The notes under the pieces: generated by a model
Told to the model about the DNA's origin: nothing
Databases searched by the model: none
What the model saw: the letters and a program-made list of their open reading frames with translations, nothing else
Part shown: in pieces, positions 1-7,523 of the stretch
Layout of the letters: every line of letters starts with the position of its first letter
Position numbering within the stretch: the stretch's first letter is position 1
Translations under genes and position numbers: made by a program
Origin: DATLYH01 sp035575035
Lineage (GTDB): Bacteria; Planctomycetota; Planctomycetia; Gemmatales; Gemmataceae
Assembly (NCBI GenBank): GCA_035575035.1
Contig: DATLYH010000216.1
Coordinates: 1 to 33,134 of the forward strand
Length of the DNA: 33,134 nucleotides
Reading direction: 5' to 3'

Positions 1-77
1 TGTCCGCGCAGTTCTGGGAGCCAATCGTGCTGGAAGAATCGCTCCTCGAGAAGGTTCGCCGGTGGCTTGGGCTTTGA
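1..77 (+). CDS. C-terminal end of a truncated unidentified protein
   Basis: The third frame is open from the window edge and ends at a TGA at 75-77. It encodes 24 residues ending EKVRRWLGL, with an amphipathic charged and leucine-rich composition typical of a real C-terminus. The other two plus frames read less protein-like. The start lies outside the window, so no family can be named. This is the weakest coding call in the list and rests only on residue composition. Confidence 0.35.
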   Translation, partial: SAQFWEPIVLEESLLEKVRRWLGL

Positions 78-265
78 CGCGTGGAGCGTGACTGATCTCT
101 TTCGACCGGGTTGCTTCGCAACGGCACGTGGGAAGGTGTCGATCTGGGAAAGATCGATTGGAGAGATGGCAAGGGAGAGACGCAGTTAGTGGACGGTAGT
201 GGCCACCCTTCCTACCTCGTCCCCACTGCGCGAAGATCCAGCCGGGTTTGTAACCTGCCTTCTCT

Positions 266-286
266 GGGCCAGTTACCAACTGGCCC
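266..286. repeat. Perfect 9-bp inverted repeat (hairpin)
   Basis: The arms GGGCCAGTT (266-274) and AACTGGCCC (278-286) are perfectly complementary around a 3-base ACC loop. No U-tract follows on either strand. It lies about 190 bases after the truncated gene, so a terminator role is possible but not shown. Confidence 0.5.
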
Positions 287-371
287 CACGTTGTCTGTCC
301 GTTCGCCCAAAGGCTCTACGGCTTAAGATAGGATCCGCCGTACCCGTGCCAGTCGGGGAAGCAAAGCGGAG

Positions 372-480
372 CGCGTGCCACAGCGAAGGCCTGTGTGGCC
401 CGTGGCACGCGTTGGCGTTCTGGCGCCGCAAGCGCCCAGAGCGCAAGCGGATCGGGAATCCTCAGCGCGTGCCACGGGCC
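372..480. repeat. Three-armed inverted repeat, CGTGCCAC type
   Basis: Arm 1 (372-381, CGCGTGCCAC) is perfectly complementary to part of arm 2 (397-411). Arm 3 (466-480) is perfectly complementary to all 15 bases of arm 2. Two mutually exclusive hairpins could therefore form, 372-411 or 397-480. The same three-arm architecture with a different sequence occurs at 9467-9548. Confidence 0.6.
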
Positions 481-707
481 TCCCCTCTTCAGCGGAAACC
501 TCCGACGGATGGCCAGCGACCTGGCCGCGGCCAGGCTTAGCGCTGCCGGACCAAACGACGCGCTGCGCTACATCGCCGGCGGCCTGTCGGCGACAGTCCG
601 GCCGGCTTCAGGCGCGAGGGGGTGGGAGGCGACGGGTGGTGTCGGACATGCGACTCTTCCGGTGTGAGCATCCAGGCGTTGCCGGCACCACGTGGCCAGT
701 TGACGCC

Positions 708-866
708 GCCGCGGGAGTCGATCGTGAGGAAGGTCTTCAGGACCAGGATGGCGAACCGCTGGGGTGGGGTGAAGTCGTGGCGGCTGGTCAGGCAGGCGTA
801 GGCCGGCAGCGCCTGCCGGGCCACCTCCAGGGCCTCGCGGGCCAGCCGCCGCGGCGACGTGGTCAC
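708..866 (-). pseudogene. Remnant of a DDE transposase N-terminus
   Basis: Read on the minus strand from the GTG at 866, the first roughly 53 residues resemble the N-terminal region of IS4/IS5-like DDE transposases common in planctomycetes. The tell-tale stretches are SRHDFTPPQRFAILVLKTFL and the following DSRG, matching the family pattern SRHDFTxxQLFACLVLKxFL..DYRG. After about residue 53 the frame runs into low-complexity Pro/Ser/Arg sequence, and no DDE catalytic core is visible. The element is therefore a short decayed fragment. No terminal inverted repeats or target duplication could be assigned. The family assignment is from recalled motif similarity. Confidence 0.55.
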
Positions 867-1002
867 CGGTCGGGTGGTTGGGGCGTCCTGGCACCTGGTT
901 AGATGCCTTTAACCGCCCGAAGGATTCAACAGAGCATTTCACACTCAGCCGTTTCCCGATAGCCACAGGGATGATGCGGCCTGGGATGTTTGAAGTTTTT
1001 CC

Positions 1003-1031
1003 TTGACAGCAGCCCCTGCGCGGATTAATTC
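1003..1031 (+). promoter_or_regulatory. Possible promoter upstream of the small gene at 1038
   Basis: A perfect TTGACA lies at 1003-1008. Seventeen bases further is TAATTC (1026-1031), a poor -10 match. The A/T-rich pocket TTTGAAGTTTTTCC (about 989-1002) precedes it in otherwise GC-rich DNA. Planctomycete promoters are poorly known, so this is only suggestive. Confidence 0.25.
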
Positions 1032-1037
1032 CTTCCC

Positions 1038-1307
1038 ATGCGGAGAATGCCGGCCCGCACATCGAGGCATTCCTTGACGGGGCAAGTCTTTGAGGTCACT
1101 GGAATGACGATTGCGATGGAGGACCTTACTGTGGCACCGTGGTCAGGAGAGGAATCCGATGGGCCGACATTCGTTCTGCGACAGCGAATCGCCAAGGCAG
1201 GACATCAAGCAGGAAGCGTTGTGTTCCGAACGCGAACGAGCGAGGGGAAGGAAGCCATCATTCCGGTGAGCGTCTCCTATCAAGGCATCCACACCTTGGG
1301 AGACTAA
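1038..1307 (+). CDS. Small hypothetical protein, possible DUF1573-like C-terminal fragment
   Basis: The frame encodes 89 residues from ATG 1038; ATG 1104 is an alternative start, and an in-frame stop at 1026 excludes a longer form. Residues about 45-87 read as a beta-sandwich tail: RQRIAKAGHQAGSVVFRTRT, then hydrophilic residues, then IIPVSVSYQGI. This resembles the last strands of the Ig-like DUF1573 domain, where an alternating hydrophobic pattern follows an AG(x)nG turn. The similarity is by eye only. Because only the last strands are present, it may be a 3' remnant of a longer gene rather than a complete protein. It lies 89 bases before the next gene on the same strand. Confidence 0.45.
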   Translation: MRRMPARTSRHSLTGQVFEVTGMTIAMEDLTVAPWSGEESDGPTFVLRQRIAKAGHQAGSVVFRTRTSEGKEAIIPVSVSYQGIHTLGD

Positions 1308-1396
1308 AGGACCGGTCGCCCTGCTAGGAGTCCGACGCAGTTGAGCACCCTGTGGCGGTCGGCGATCCCAGGGTCTGAACACGAAAGGCAAGGACC

Positions 1397-2584
1397 ATGA
1401 GCAGGACAGCGAATGCGGTGTGTCGGTTGGTGGGATTAGCCTTATCGTGGTGGGGCACAAGCTTACTCTTGGCATTCGCCCACGGTCAGCAGGGAACCAC
1501 CTTGGAAACGATCTCCCGAACGTGGCAGGCACGCCAAGATAAGGTTCGGTCAGCACGCTTTACCTGGGTGGAGCGCGAGACCATTCCCCGGGGATACCAT
1601 AGTAATTTAGAGGTTCCTCCCGCGATGCGGGATCAAGCCCTGAAAGATATGGGCATTCCGCCCGGATCGGTTGTTCCGCCGCAGGACACTACTCTGGTTG
1701 TCTCTTCATCCCTTTGTCTGGACGGCGAAAAGCTACGTTACAAGCGCGAGGGATGGGCATGGTCCGCGAAGGACCAAGCTCATGTCCCCCGGCTTTGTCT
1801 GACAGTATACGACGGTAAAGTCGGAAAGGAGTTCTACCCGCTTGGTGCCCCTTATGCGCCTTGGCCTGATGGCCTGATCCTGAGCGGTTATCCTAATGCT
1901 CGTTCGCTACCCTTGAGTCCTCTGGTCATGACATTTCGTCCTTTCCTGCCCCAAATGCGCATATTTGATCTCCACACAATGGTTTTGACCGACCGGAGGG
2001 CAGTGATTGATGGAAAACCATACCGGGAATTGGAGCGTAAATCGGGAAACTCATTGATGCGCGTGTGGGTTGATTCCTCTCGTGACTACGTGATCGGCCG
2101 TTATCTGACGATGGTAAATGATCGGCCCCGGACAAAGATCGATATCAGCTACCGTAAGGATGCCGGGGTGGGTTGGGTTCCGGAGAGATGGGACTATACG
2201 ACATTCTATGCCGACGGCAAACTGAAACATGCCGTCCAAGCTAAAGTGGTCAGCTATCAGATCAACCCGACCGTGGAGGCTAAGGAGTTTTACCTCGAGT
2301 TTCCTCCGGGAACCCGCGTACATGACCGCACAAACCCCCAATCACCTTCGGATTATATTGTCCGCGAAGGCAACCGGAAACGGATGATCTTGCGGGAAGA
2401 TATAGGAGCAACCTACGAACAGATGATCAATAGCGAGCCCGGCGAAGCACTCGGTAAGCGGAAACGATCCTTCCCCACTTGGCCCATCGGCTTGGCAACT
2501 ATTCTCCTGGTTATAGCAAGTGGGTGGTTGCTTTGGCGCAGAAGCGCTTTGCGAAATTGGTTGGCCCATAACAAGCCCATTTGA
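1397..2584 (+). CDS. Secreted, C-terminally membrane-anchored hypothetical protein
   Basis: This is a 395-residue protein of unknown function. An N-terminal signal peptide is visible at about residues 1-30 (hydrophobic LVGLALSWWGTSLLLAFAHG). A single C-terminal transmembrane helix (about 365-383, IGLATILLVIASGWLLW) is followed by Arg-rich cytoplasmic residues, so most of the protein should face the periplasm. The body has alternating beta-strand character (for example RVWVDSSRDYVIGRY and YTTFYADGKLKHAVQAKVVS) that recalls the LolA/outer-membrane lipoprotein carrier-like fold of many planctomycete secreted proteins. That fold is an inference. ATG 1397 is preceded by AAGGA. It is followed at once by the DUF1559 gene, which suggests co-transcription. 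Codon use is less GC-ending than in genes after 4 kb. Confidence 0.75.
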   Translation: MSRTANAVCRLVGLALSWWGTSLLLAFAHGQQGTTLETISRTWQARQDKVRSARFTWVERETIPRGYHSNLEVPPAMRDQALKDMGIPPGSVVPPQDTTLVVSSSLCLDGEKLRYKREGWAWSAKDQAHVPRLCLTVYDGKVGKEFYPLGAPYAPWPDGLILSGYPNARSLPLSPLVMTFRPFLPQMRIFDLHTMVLTDRRAVIDGKPYRELERKSGNSLMRVWVDSSRDYVIGRYLTMVNDRPRTKIDISYRKDAGVGWVPERWDYTTFYADGKLKHAVQAKVVSYQINPTVEAKEFYLEFPPGTRVHDRTNPQSPSDYIVREGNRKRMILREDIGATYEQMINSEPGEALGKRKRSFPTWPIGLATILLVIASGWLLWRRSALRNWLAHNKPI

Positions 2585-2622
2585 ATAGCAACGAGAACGG
2601 TGGATTTTGGGATGCAGCACGT

Positions 2623-3549
2623 ATGTACGCGATGAATCCATTGCGCCCCCAGCGAGCAGTCACTTTGATCGAAGTGATCGTGGTGATTGCCATTATCGGC
2701 ATGCTAATCGTCCTTCTCGTGAGTGCAGTTCAGACGGTGCGCAGTGCCGCCCATCGCACAGCTTGTGCCAACAACCTGCGTCAAGTGGGCGTTGCACTGC
2801 ACCAGTACCACGAGGTCTATGGCTCCCTGCCACCAGGTATCGCCCACCCGCGATTGCTCCCAGGAATTCCGCGCTTATACGGACCTGATACTGACGCATA
2901 TCCGTTGCTAAACTGGCAAGGCCGACTCCTTCCCTTCATTGGACAGGAATCGCTCTGGAGCCAGGTTCAGGAAGCGTATATCCAGGATCCCTACTACCTG
3001 AATTTCCCTCCTCACGTGGGCTACACTACTTTCATTCCGCTCTATGTGTGCCCTGCAGATGGCCGCCGTGTCCGACCGGACACCCCGTTTGACCGAAGCC
3101 CGGGAACTACTTCTTATCTCGGTGTCGCGGGCACCAATGAATTCCGAGGAGATGGCGTCCTCTACATGGATTCACGTGTCCGCTTCGCTGATGTTGTGGA
3201 TGGTACGAGCCTGACTCTTATGGTCGGAGAACGTCCCCCGAGTTTGGACCTGTTGCGTGGGCGCTGGTATGGCGGTTGGGGGTACTGGGGTAGCGGCGAT
3301 GCTTTTCTTGGTGTGCGAGAGATCTACTCAGGCTCTTCCCAACCTGGTTGCTCCGAGGGTCCTTACCACTTTGGTCCAGGACGATTACAGGACCCCTGTT
3401 CAACATTCCACTTCTGGAGTCTTCACCCCGGCGGCGCCCACTTTTTGTTCGCTGATGGCTCCGTGCGCTTTCTTGGCTATGGTACTGATACTATCCTGCC
3501 GGCACTCGCCACCCGCGCCGGTGGGGAAGTGGTCGGCCTACCGGATTAA
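2623..3549 (+). CDS. DUF1559 domain protein with type IV pilin-like N-terminus
   Basis: This is a planctomycete-type pseudopilin of 308 residues. The N-terminus has a short leader followed by VTLIEVIVVIAIIGMLIVLL, a type III (prepilin) signal with the conserved Glu at +5. The residue before the cleavage point is Ala rather than the usual Gly. Then comes the helix segment with CANNLRQVGVALHQYHE and the family landmark SLPPG. The C-terminus has the DUF1559 (SBP_bac_10) signature HPGGAHFLFADGSVRFL and ends with ATRAGGEVV. Such proteins are encoded in dozens of copies per planctomycete genome; their function is not established. The start could be ATG 2623, ATG 2632, or a TTG at 2581 overlapping the previous stop. 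ATG 2623 or 2632 gives a normal leader length. Confidence 0.92.
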   Translation: MYAMNPLRPQRAVTLIEVIVVIAIIGMLIVLLVSAVQTVRSAAHRTACANNLRQVGVALHQYHEVYGSLPPGIAHPRLLPGIPRLYGPDTDAYPLLNWQGRLLPFIGQESLWSQVQEAYIQDPYYLNFPPHVGYTTFIPLYVCPADGRRVRPDTPFDRSPGTTSYLGVAGTNEFRGDGVLYMDSRVRFADVVDGTSLTLMVGERPPSLDLLRGRWYGGWGYWGSGDAFLGVREIYSGSSQPGCSEGPYHFGPGRLQDPCSTFHFWSLHPGGAHFLFADGSVRFLGYGTDTILPALATRAGGEVVGLPD

Positions 3550-3980
3550 TCTGCGAGTTGACGATCCCAATTCGGGGACGGATTGCTCCCTTCCATTTGC
3601 CCTATCTACCCGGGCCGGGCAATTCACCAGGCCCATCTCCCCTGCACAGAAGATAATGCCTCTCCTGCCCCCCTTTGACCGCGAGAAAGCGACGGCAGAC
3701 GGGCATTCCCTGTCTTCATGCGCTCGGTGAGCAGGTTGTCGAGCAGACCCCGCTCGGCTTGCCGGACCTGCCCAGGGTGACGCCACCCTTCACCGGCGCA
3801 GGTATCGGAGCCGCCTGCTGACCGTTTATCCACCCCACTCACGGCATCCGCCGATCTGCCTGCCGCGCCGGTTCGGCCGAGAAAAAGGAGGCAAGGTCTC
3901 CGGCCGGCGCGGATCGTGCCAGAACGGGTGAGGAGTGGGCGTGACATGCCCGATAAGAAGGTGTATAGGGGGGCCCTATC
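3550..3980. other. Intergenic region before the calpain-like gene
   Basis: No gene is recognised in these 431 bases. Short open frames on both strands exist. The most protein-like is a plus-strand frame ending at the TGA around 3822 that reads GEQVVEQTPLGLPDLPRV, too short and startless to call. A small inverted repeat sits immediately before the next start codon (see 3965-3979). No terminator with a U-tract is visible after the DUF1559 gene. Confidence 0.5.
3965..3979 (+). promoter_or_regulatory. Inverted repeat over the ribosome-binding site of the calpain-like gene
   Basis: ATAGGG (3965-3970) and CCCTAT (3974-3979) flank GGG, one base before the ATG at 3981. The purine run that would serve as the Shine-Dalgarno sequence (AGGGGGG, 3967-3973) is inside this hairpin. 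Folding could therefore limit initiation. The stem is only 6 bp with a 3-base loop. Confidence 0.35.
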
Positions 3981-5375
3981 ATGTCCGCGCGGAACAATCG
4001 GTTTTGTCCCATCCTTGAGTGCCTGGAGGACCGCACGGTGATGGCTGCCGGCCTGACAGCCGGCCTGGCCAGCGGCATCCTGAAAGTGCAAGGCACTGAA
4101 GGCCCGGACCGCATCCTCATCCGCCAGGACAACGGCCGCATCGCGGTGGACGGCATTCTCATCCAGGAAAACGGTCGGGCGGTGGCTGGTGTCAGTGCCG
4201 CCGCCGTGACCCGGATCGAGGTGAACGCCCGGGGCGGCAACGACACCATCCGGCTGGACCAGGGGTCGCAGCCGATCACCCAGCCGGCCGTTGTCTGGGC
4301 TGGGGTCGGCGATGACATTGTCTATGGCGGCGAGGGGGGAGACACTCTCTACGGCGGAGAAGGGACCGACCAGTTGTTCGGCTGCGGCGGCAGCGATCTG
4401 CTCGACGGCGGAATGGGGAACGACACTTTGGAAGGGGCGTCCGGCAATGACACTCTTTCCGGCGGCGAGCACAATGACCGTCTGTACGGCGGCCGGGACG
4501 ATGACCGACTCTTCGGCTGGGCTGGCGATGACGAATTGTACGGCAACGAGGGGCGGGATTATCTCAATGGCGGAACAGGTCTGGACGTGTTCAACGGCGG
4601 TGCTGACTTCGATACCTACTGGGACCAGTTCGACCTCGGCCGGCCCGTTTACAACGGCCTGTCGGCCGGCGACATCATTCAACAGGGTTCGCCCACTTGC
4701 CAGATCCTGGCTGCGATGGCTGCCGCCGTGCAGGCCGGCTATGACGTGAGTCGGCAGATCACGGTCAGCCGCACCGTCACGGCGGGCAGCCGGCAGTATG
4801 ACGTTCGACTGGTGGAGAGGGGCAAGCCTGTCACCATCCGGGTGATGTTCGACGGCAGCTGGAACGACAACGATCCGACCCCGGCCCGTGATAGGCTTGG
4901 CCGGACGCTGCCGGAGTTCTGGACCATCCTGGTCCAGCGGGCGCGACTGCAACGCCTAGGCCTCGACTGGCGCCGGGAGCGGAGCAGGGCGGAGTGGGAC
5001 GCGACCAACGCCCGCCTGGGGGGCCGGCTGTACAGTGTGCCGGACGCCCTTTACACGTTGACCGGCCGGCGCGCCCGCATGACCGCCGTCACAAACGCCA
5101 ACGCCATCGCCCTACGCGACGCTCTGGCCCGGGGGGCACTGATCGTCGCGGGGACGCCGGACGCTCGGTCGATCGACCCGGCCAGTGGGGTGATCGGCTG
5201 GCACGCCTATGCGGTGACGAGCGTCTACTGGGAGGGGAGTGGTTGGAAGGTGCGGGTCTACAATCCCTGGGGAGTGGACGGCAGTGGCTTGCCCCGCGAC
5301 GGCCTTAACGACGGCCACCTGACTCTGACCTGGACCGAGTTCGTCCGCAACTGCAATTACGCGTTCACGGCCTGA
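3981..5375 (+). CDS. Calpain-like (C2) cysteine protease with RTX repeats and Planc_extracel N-terminus
   Basis: This 464-residue protein has three parts. Residues 11-18 carry LECLEDRT, matching the planctomycete extracellular N-terminal motif (Planc_extracel, PF07595). Residues about 85-207 are hemolysin-type calcium-binding nonapeptides of the GGxGxDxLx kind (GGEGGDTLY, GGMGNDTLE, GGRDDDRLF, GNEGRDYLN), expected to bind Ca2+. Residues about 220-464 form a papain-like domain with a calpain pattern. Cys240 lies in QGSPTCQILAAMAA (calpains have QGxxxDCWFLAA, so the Trp after Cys is Gln here), His408 in GWHAYAVTSV, and Asn428 in YNPWG. A complete Cys-His-Asn triad supports activity. It is likely exported or surface-bound and Ca2+-dependent. 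No type I secretion gene is nearby. The substrate is unknown. Confidence 0.85.
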   Translation: MSARNNRFCPILECLEDRTVMAAGLTAGLASGILKVQGTEGPDRILIRQDNGRIAVDGILIQENGRAVAGVSAAAVTRIEVNARGGNDTIRLDQGSQPITQPAVVWAGVGDDIVYGGEGGDTLYGGEGTDQLFGCGGSDLLDGGMGNDTLEGASGNDTLSGGEHNDRLYGGRDDDRLFGWAGDDELYGNEGRDYLNGGTGLDVFNGGADFDTYWDQFDLGRPVYNGLSAGDIIQQGSPTCQILAAMAAAVQAGYDVSRQITVSRTVTAGSRQYDVRLVERGKPVTIRVMFDGSWNDNDPTPARDRLGRTLPEFWTILVQRARLQRLGLDWRRERSRAEWDATNARLGGRLYSVPDALYTLTGRRARMTAVTNANAIALRDALARGALIVAGTPDARSIDPASGVIGWHAYAVTSVYWEGSGWKVRVYNPWGVDGSGLPRDGLNDGHLTLTWTEFVRNCNYAFTA

Positions 5376-5799
5376 GGCATCAGCAGTCCCCAAGGCCTTC
5401 TCTCCGCGGCGACGCCCTGCTGCCGCTGTTGGTCGTCGTCTCCGGCCGGGCGAGCGATCAGCGTGAGCGGGCCGGTGGATCCCTATAGCGCCTCGACCGG
5501 CCGGCTCACGCCGGCCGCTCGCCAGACCATAACCGGCCGGCGGGCGCCGGCCGCTCGCCCTCCCCTACTGCGGCGCGCCGTGGCTGGGGGAGTGCCGCCG
5601 GCCGTCGCTGTCCGGAGAACTGCATCTGTGCCCCTGGTCAACCTTTATTTTCCCGTTCTCGGGTCCACGCAGTCATGAAGTTTGAACGACTGCTTGTCAA
5701 GAGCCGCCGGCAACGAAGTCAGTCGCAAAGGATCTCTCGCCAAGATACCCGGAAGAAGATAATAGAGAAGAAAGTGCCGTCTTCCTGAGTGGTATCCCC
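5376..5799. other. Intergenic region with hairpin repeats
   Basis: No gene is seen in these 424 bases. The region carries two copies of a 28-base hairpin unit (5496-5559), members of the family that forms the tandem array at the right end of the window. The last 150 bases are richer in A, including GATAAT near 5757, and probably contain the promoter of the hydrolase gene, but no matching -35 could be assigned. Confidence 0.5.
5496..5559. repeat. Two copies of a 28-bp hairpin repeat (CCGG/GCTCGCC family)
   Basis: Copy 1 is 5496-5523 and copy 2 is 5532-5559, offset by 36 bases with 3 mismatches, all in the loop. Each unit is ACCGGCCGGC, a 4-base loop (TCAC or GGGC), GCCGGCC, then GCTCGCC. The 7-bp stem GGCCGGC/GCCGGCC is perfect in both copies. 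The flanking ACC and GCTCGCC are shared with the 30-bp units at 33041-33134, whose stem is GGGGGGC/GCCCCCC instead. Confidence 0.75.
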
Positions 5800-7305
5800 A
5801 TGCACTTGGTGGTCTTTTCCGGTCTTCTCCTTGGCGTCTGGGCACCGTGGCGAGAGGTTCTTCGCACTTCTCCGCCCGACACCGCAGCCATCAACGCCAT
5901 TGTGCAGGACGCCCTCAAGGTCTGGGAAGTCCCCGGCGTCGCCGTGGCCATTGTCCGCGACGACGCGGTCATCTACCTGAAGGGCCACGGCGTCAAGGAC
6001 CTGAACACCGGCCAGCCGGTCACCCCCGACACCGTCTTCCCGCTGGCCTCCTGCACCAAGGCGTTCACCACCACGGCGATGGCCATGCTCGTGGACGAGG
6101 GGAAGATGGCCTGGGATGATCCTGTCCGTAAGCATGTTCCGTTTTTCCGCCTCTCCGATCCGCTGGCCGACCGCGATGTCACCCTGCGCGACCTGGTCTG
6201 CCACCGTACCGGCGTCGCCGGCCATGATCTGCTGTGGTACCGGGCGCCGTGGTCGGCCGAGGAGCGCGTCCGCCGGATCGGCTTGGTGAAACTCGATCGG
6301 CCATTCCGCTCCGCGTTTCAGTACCAGAGCATCATGTTCACGGCGGCCGGGCTCGCCGTCGGCTCGGCGTCGCGAAGCAGCTGGGCCGACTTTGTCCGGG
6401 AACGAATCTTCATCCCCCTGGGAATGACTAACGCCAGCCTCACTACACCGGAGGCGGAAAAGTCGCCCGACCGCGCCAGCCCCCACCGCAAGAACGGCCA
6501 GGGACAGCTGGAAGTGATCCGCTGGTACTCGATCGACGCCCCGGATGCGGCCGGCTCCATCAATGCCAGTGCCCGCGACCTGACCCGGTGGCTGCGCTTT
6601 CAGCTCGGCGACGGCACCTTCGAGGGAAGGCGGCTGGTTTCAGCGGCGAACCTGGCCGAGACCCATACGCCGCAATTTGTCCTCCGGATGGAAGGGAGCA
6701 ATCGCTCTCTGCATCCGGAGACCAACCAGATGAGCTACGGCCTGGCCTGGGTGATCCAGGATTACCGCGGCCAACTCCTGGTCTCGCATGCCGGGGCCAT
6801 CGACGGCTTCCGGGCGCACATCACCCTGGTCCCAAAGGCCCGGCTAGGGATCGCTCTGTTGAACAACCTGCATGAGACGCGCATGAATCTGGCCCTGAGC
6901 AACAGCCTGCTTGACCTGCTGCTGGGCCTGCCGCGCAAGGACTGGAACCGCATAGTGGGGGAGGTGGTAAGGGAGGAAGAAGCGGCGGCCGCGGCCCGGC
7001 AGCGGGAACGGCTGGCCCGCCGGCACCACGGCACCCGGCCGTCGCGCGAACCGTCGGCCTACGCCGGCACTTACGAGGAGCCGGCCTACGGCATCGCCCG
7101 GGTCTCGGTGCAGAAGGGGGGCCTAGTGCTGCACTGGAGCAGTTTCACCAGTCCGCTCCGCCACTTCCACTATGACACCTTCACGGCGGAGGGAGACCTA
7201 CCGGGCAATCCGCAGGTCGTCTTCACACTCGGCCCCGACGGCGAGGTGGCGACGCTGAAGGTACTGGAGCCGATGAACGTGGAGTTCAAGAAGGTCAAGA
7301 AGTAG
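5800..7305 (+). CDS. Serine hydrolase, class C beta-lactamase/PBP4* family, with DUF3471-like tail
   Basis: This 501-residue protein belongs to the COG1680 beta-lactamase-related family (esterases, D-aminopeptidases, PBP-like enzymes). The motifs are the SxxK box S84-C-T-K87 in PLASCTKAF, Tyr175 in FQYQS at the YxN position (Ser replaces Asn), and H330-A-G in VSHAGAIDGF at the KTG/HTG position. The N-terminus is hydrophobic (LVVFSGLLLGVWA), consistent with export, though the signal is short. Residues about 425-501 (from AYAGTYEE to the end) form a small beta domain of DUF3471 type found at the C-terminus of this family. A Glu/Ala/Arg-rich helix (about 385-410) links the two. No SD is obvious before ATG 5800. 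The natural substrate is unknown; antibiotic resistance should not be inferred. Confidence 0.88.
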   Translation: MHLVVFSGLLLGVWAPWREVLRTSPPDTAAINAIVQDALKVWEVPGVAVAIVRDDAVIYLKGHGVKDLNTGQPVTPDTVFPLASCTKAFTTTAMAMLVDEGKMAWDDPVRKHVPFFRLSDPLADRDVTLRDLVCHRTGVAGHDLLWYRAPWSAEERVRRIGLVKLDRPFRSAFQYQSIMFTAAGLAVGSASRSSWADFVRERIFIPLGMTNASLTTPEAEKSPDRASPHRKNGQGQLEVIRWYSIDAPDAAGSINASARDLTRWLRFQLGDGTFEGRRLVSAANLAETHTPQFVLRMEGSNRSLHPETNQMSYGLAWVIQDYRGQLLVSHAGAIDGFRAHITLVPKARLGIALLNNLHETRMNLALSNSLLDLLLGLPRKDWNRIVGEVVREEEAAAAARQRERLARRHHGTRPSREPSAYAGTYEEPAYGIARVSVQKGGLVLHWSSFTSPLRHFHYDTFTAEGDLPGNPQVVFTLGPDGEVATLKVLEPMNVEFKKVKK

Positions 7306-7409
7306 GGGTCAGGGGCGAGGGGTCAGGGGTCAGCGATCAGCCGACTAGCCTCTGACTTCTGGCTTCTGCCCTCTGCCCCCTGCCCTCTGCCCCCTGCCCC
7401 CTGCCCCCT
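7304..7409. repeat. Low-complexity GGGGTCAG / CTGCCCC inverted repeat with heptamer iterations
   Basis: Immediately after the hydrolase stop, the left part iterates GGGGTCAG and the right part (7360-7409) iterates the heptamer CTGCCCC or CTGCCCT about six times. The two sides are roughly complementary and could form an imperfect hairpin after the gene. A role in termination is possible; slippage of the heptamer is likely. Confidence 0.6.
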
Positions 7410-7523
7410 ATGATCGTAGGTTCCCTGTCGGCTGCGCCCCTTTCCTGCTTTCCCCTTTTGCCTGCTGCCGGAGTGGTGTAGCATACACTCAACCATCGCA
7501 AGCCTTTCGTCCGGGGAACGGGC

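Larger units (their letters stand above)
78..1037. other. Gene-poor stretch with inverted repeats and a transposase remnant
   Basis: No convincing intact gene is present in this 960-base stretch. Open frames on both strands are rich in Arg, Pro and Gly and look like chance frames of GC-rich DNA. The stretch holds a perfect hairpin at 266-286, a three-armed inverted repeat at 372-480, a transposase fragment on the minus strand at 708-866, and a TTGACA box at 1003-1008. The box lies upstream of the small gene at 1038. The overall picture is decayed, mobile-element-associated sequence. Confidence 0.6.

Noticed and set aside
568..1062. A 164-residue minus-strand frame overlapping the transposase remnant
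   Set aside because: It is out of frame with the recognisable SRHDFTPPQ stretch and consists of Pro/Gly/Arg-rich residues.
3624..4952. A 442-residue minus-strand frame antisense to the calpain-RTX gene
   Set aside because: The plus-strand frame has a clear domain structure, and the antisense frame is an artefact of the Gly/Asp repeat codons.
3981..5375. An RTX toxin exported by a type I system
   Set aside because: The RTX part is short and precedes a protease domain, there is no C-terminal secretion signal, and no ABC or membrane-fusion genes lie nearby.
5800..7305. A true class C beta-lactamase conferring resistance
   Set aside because: The YxN motif is altered and the protein has a DUF3471-like tail, as in esterase/peptidase members of the family.
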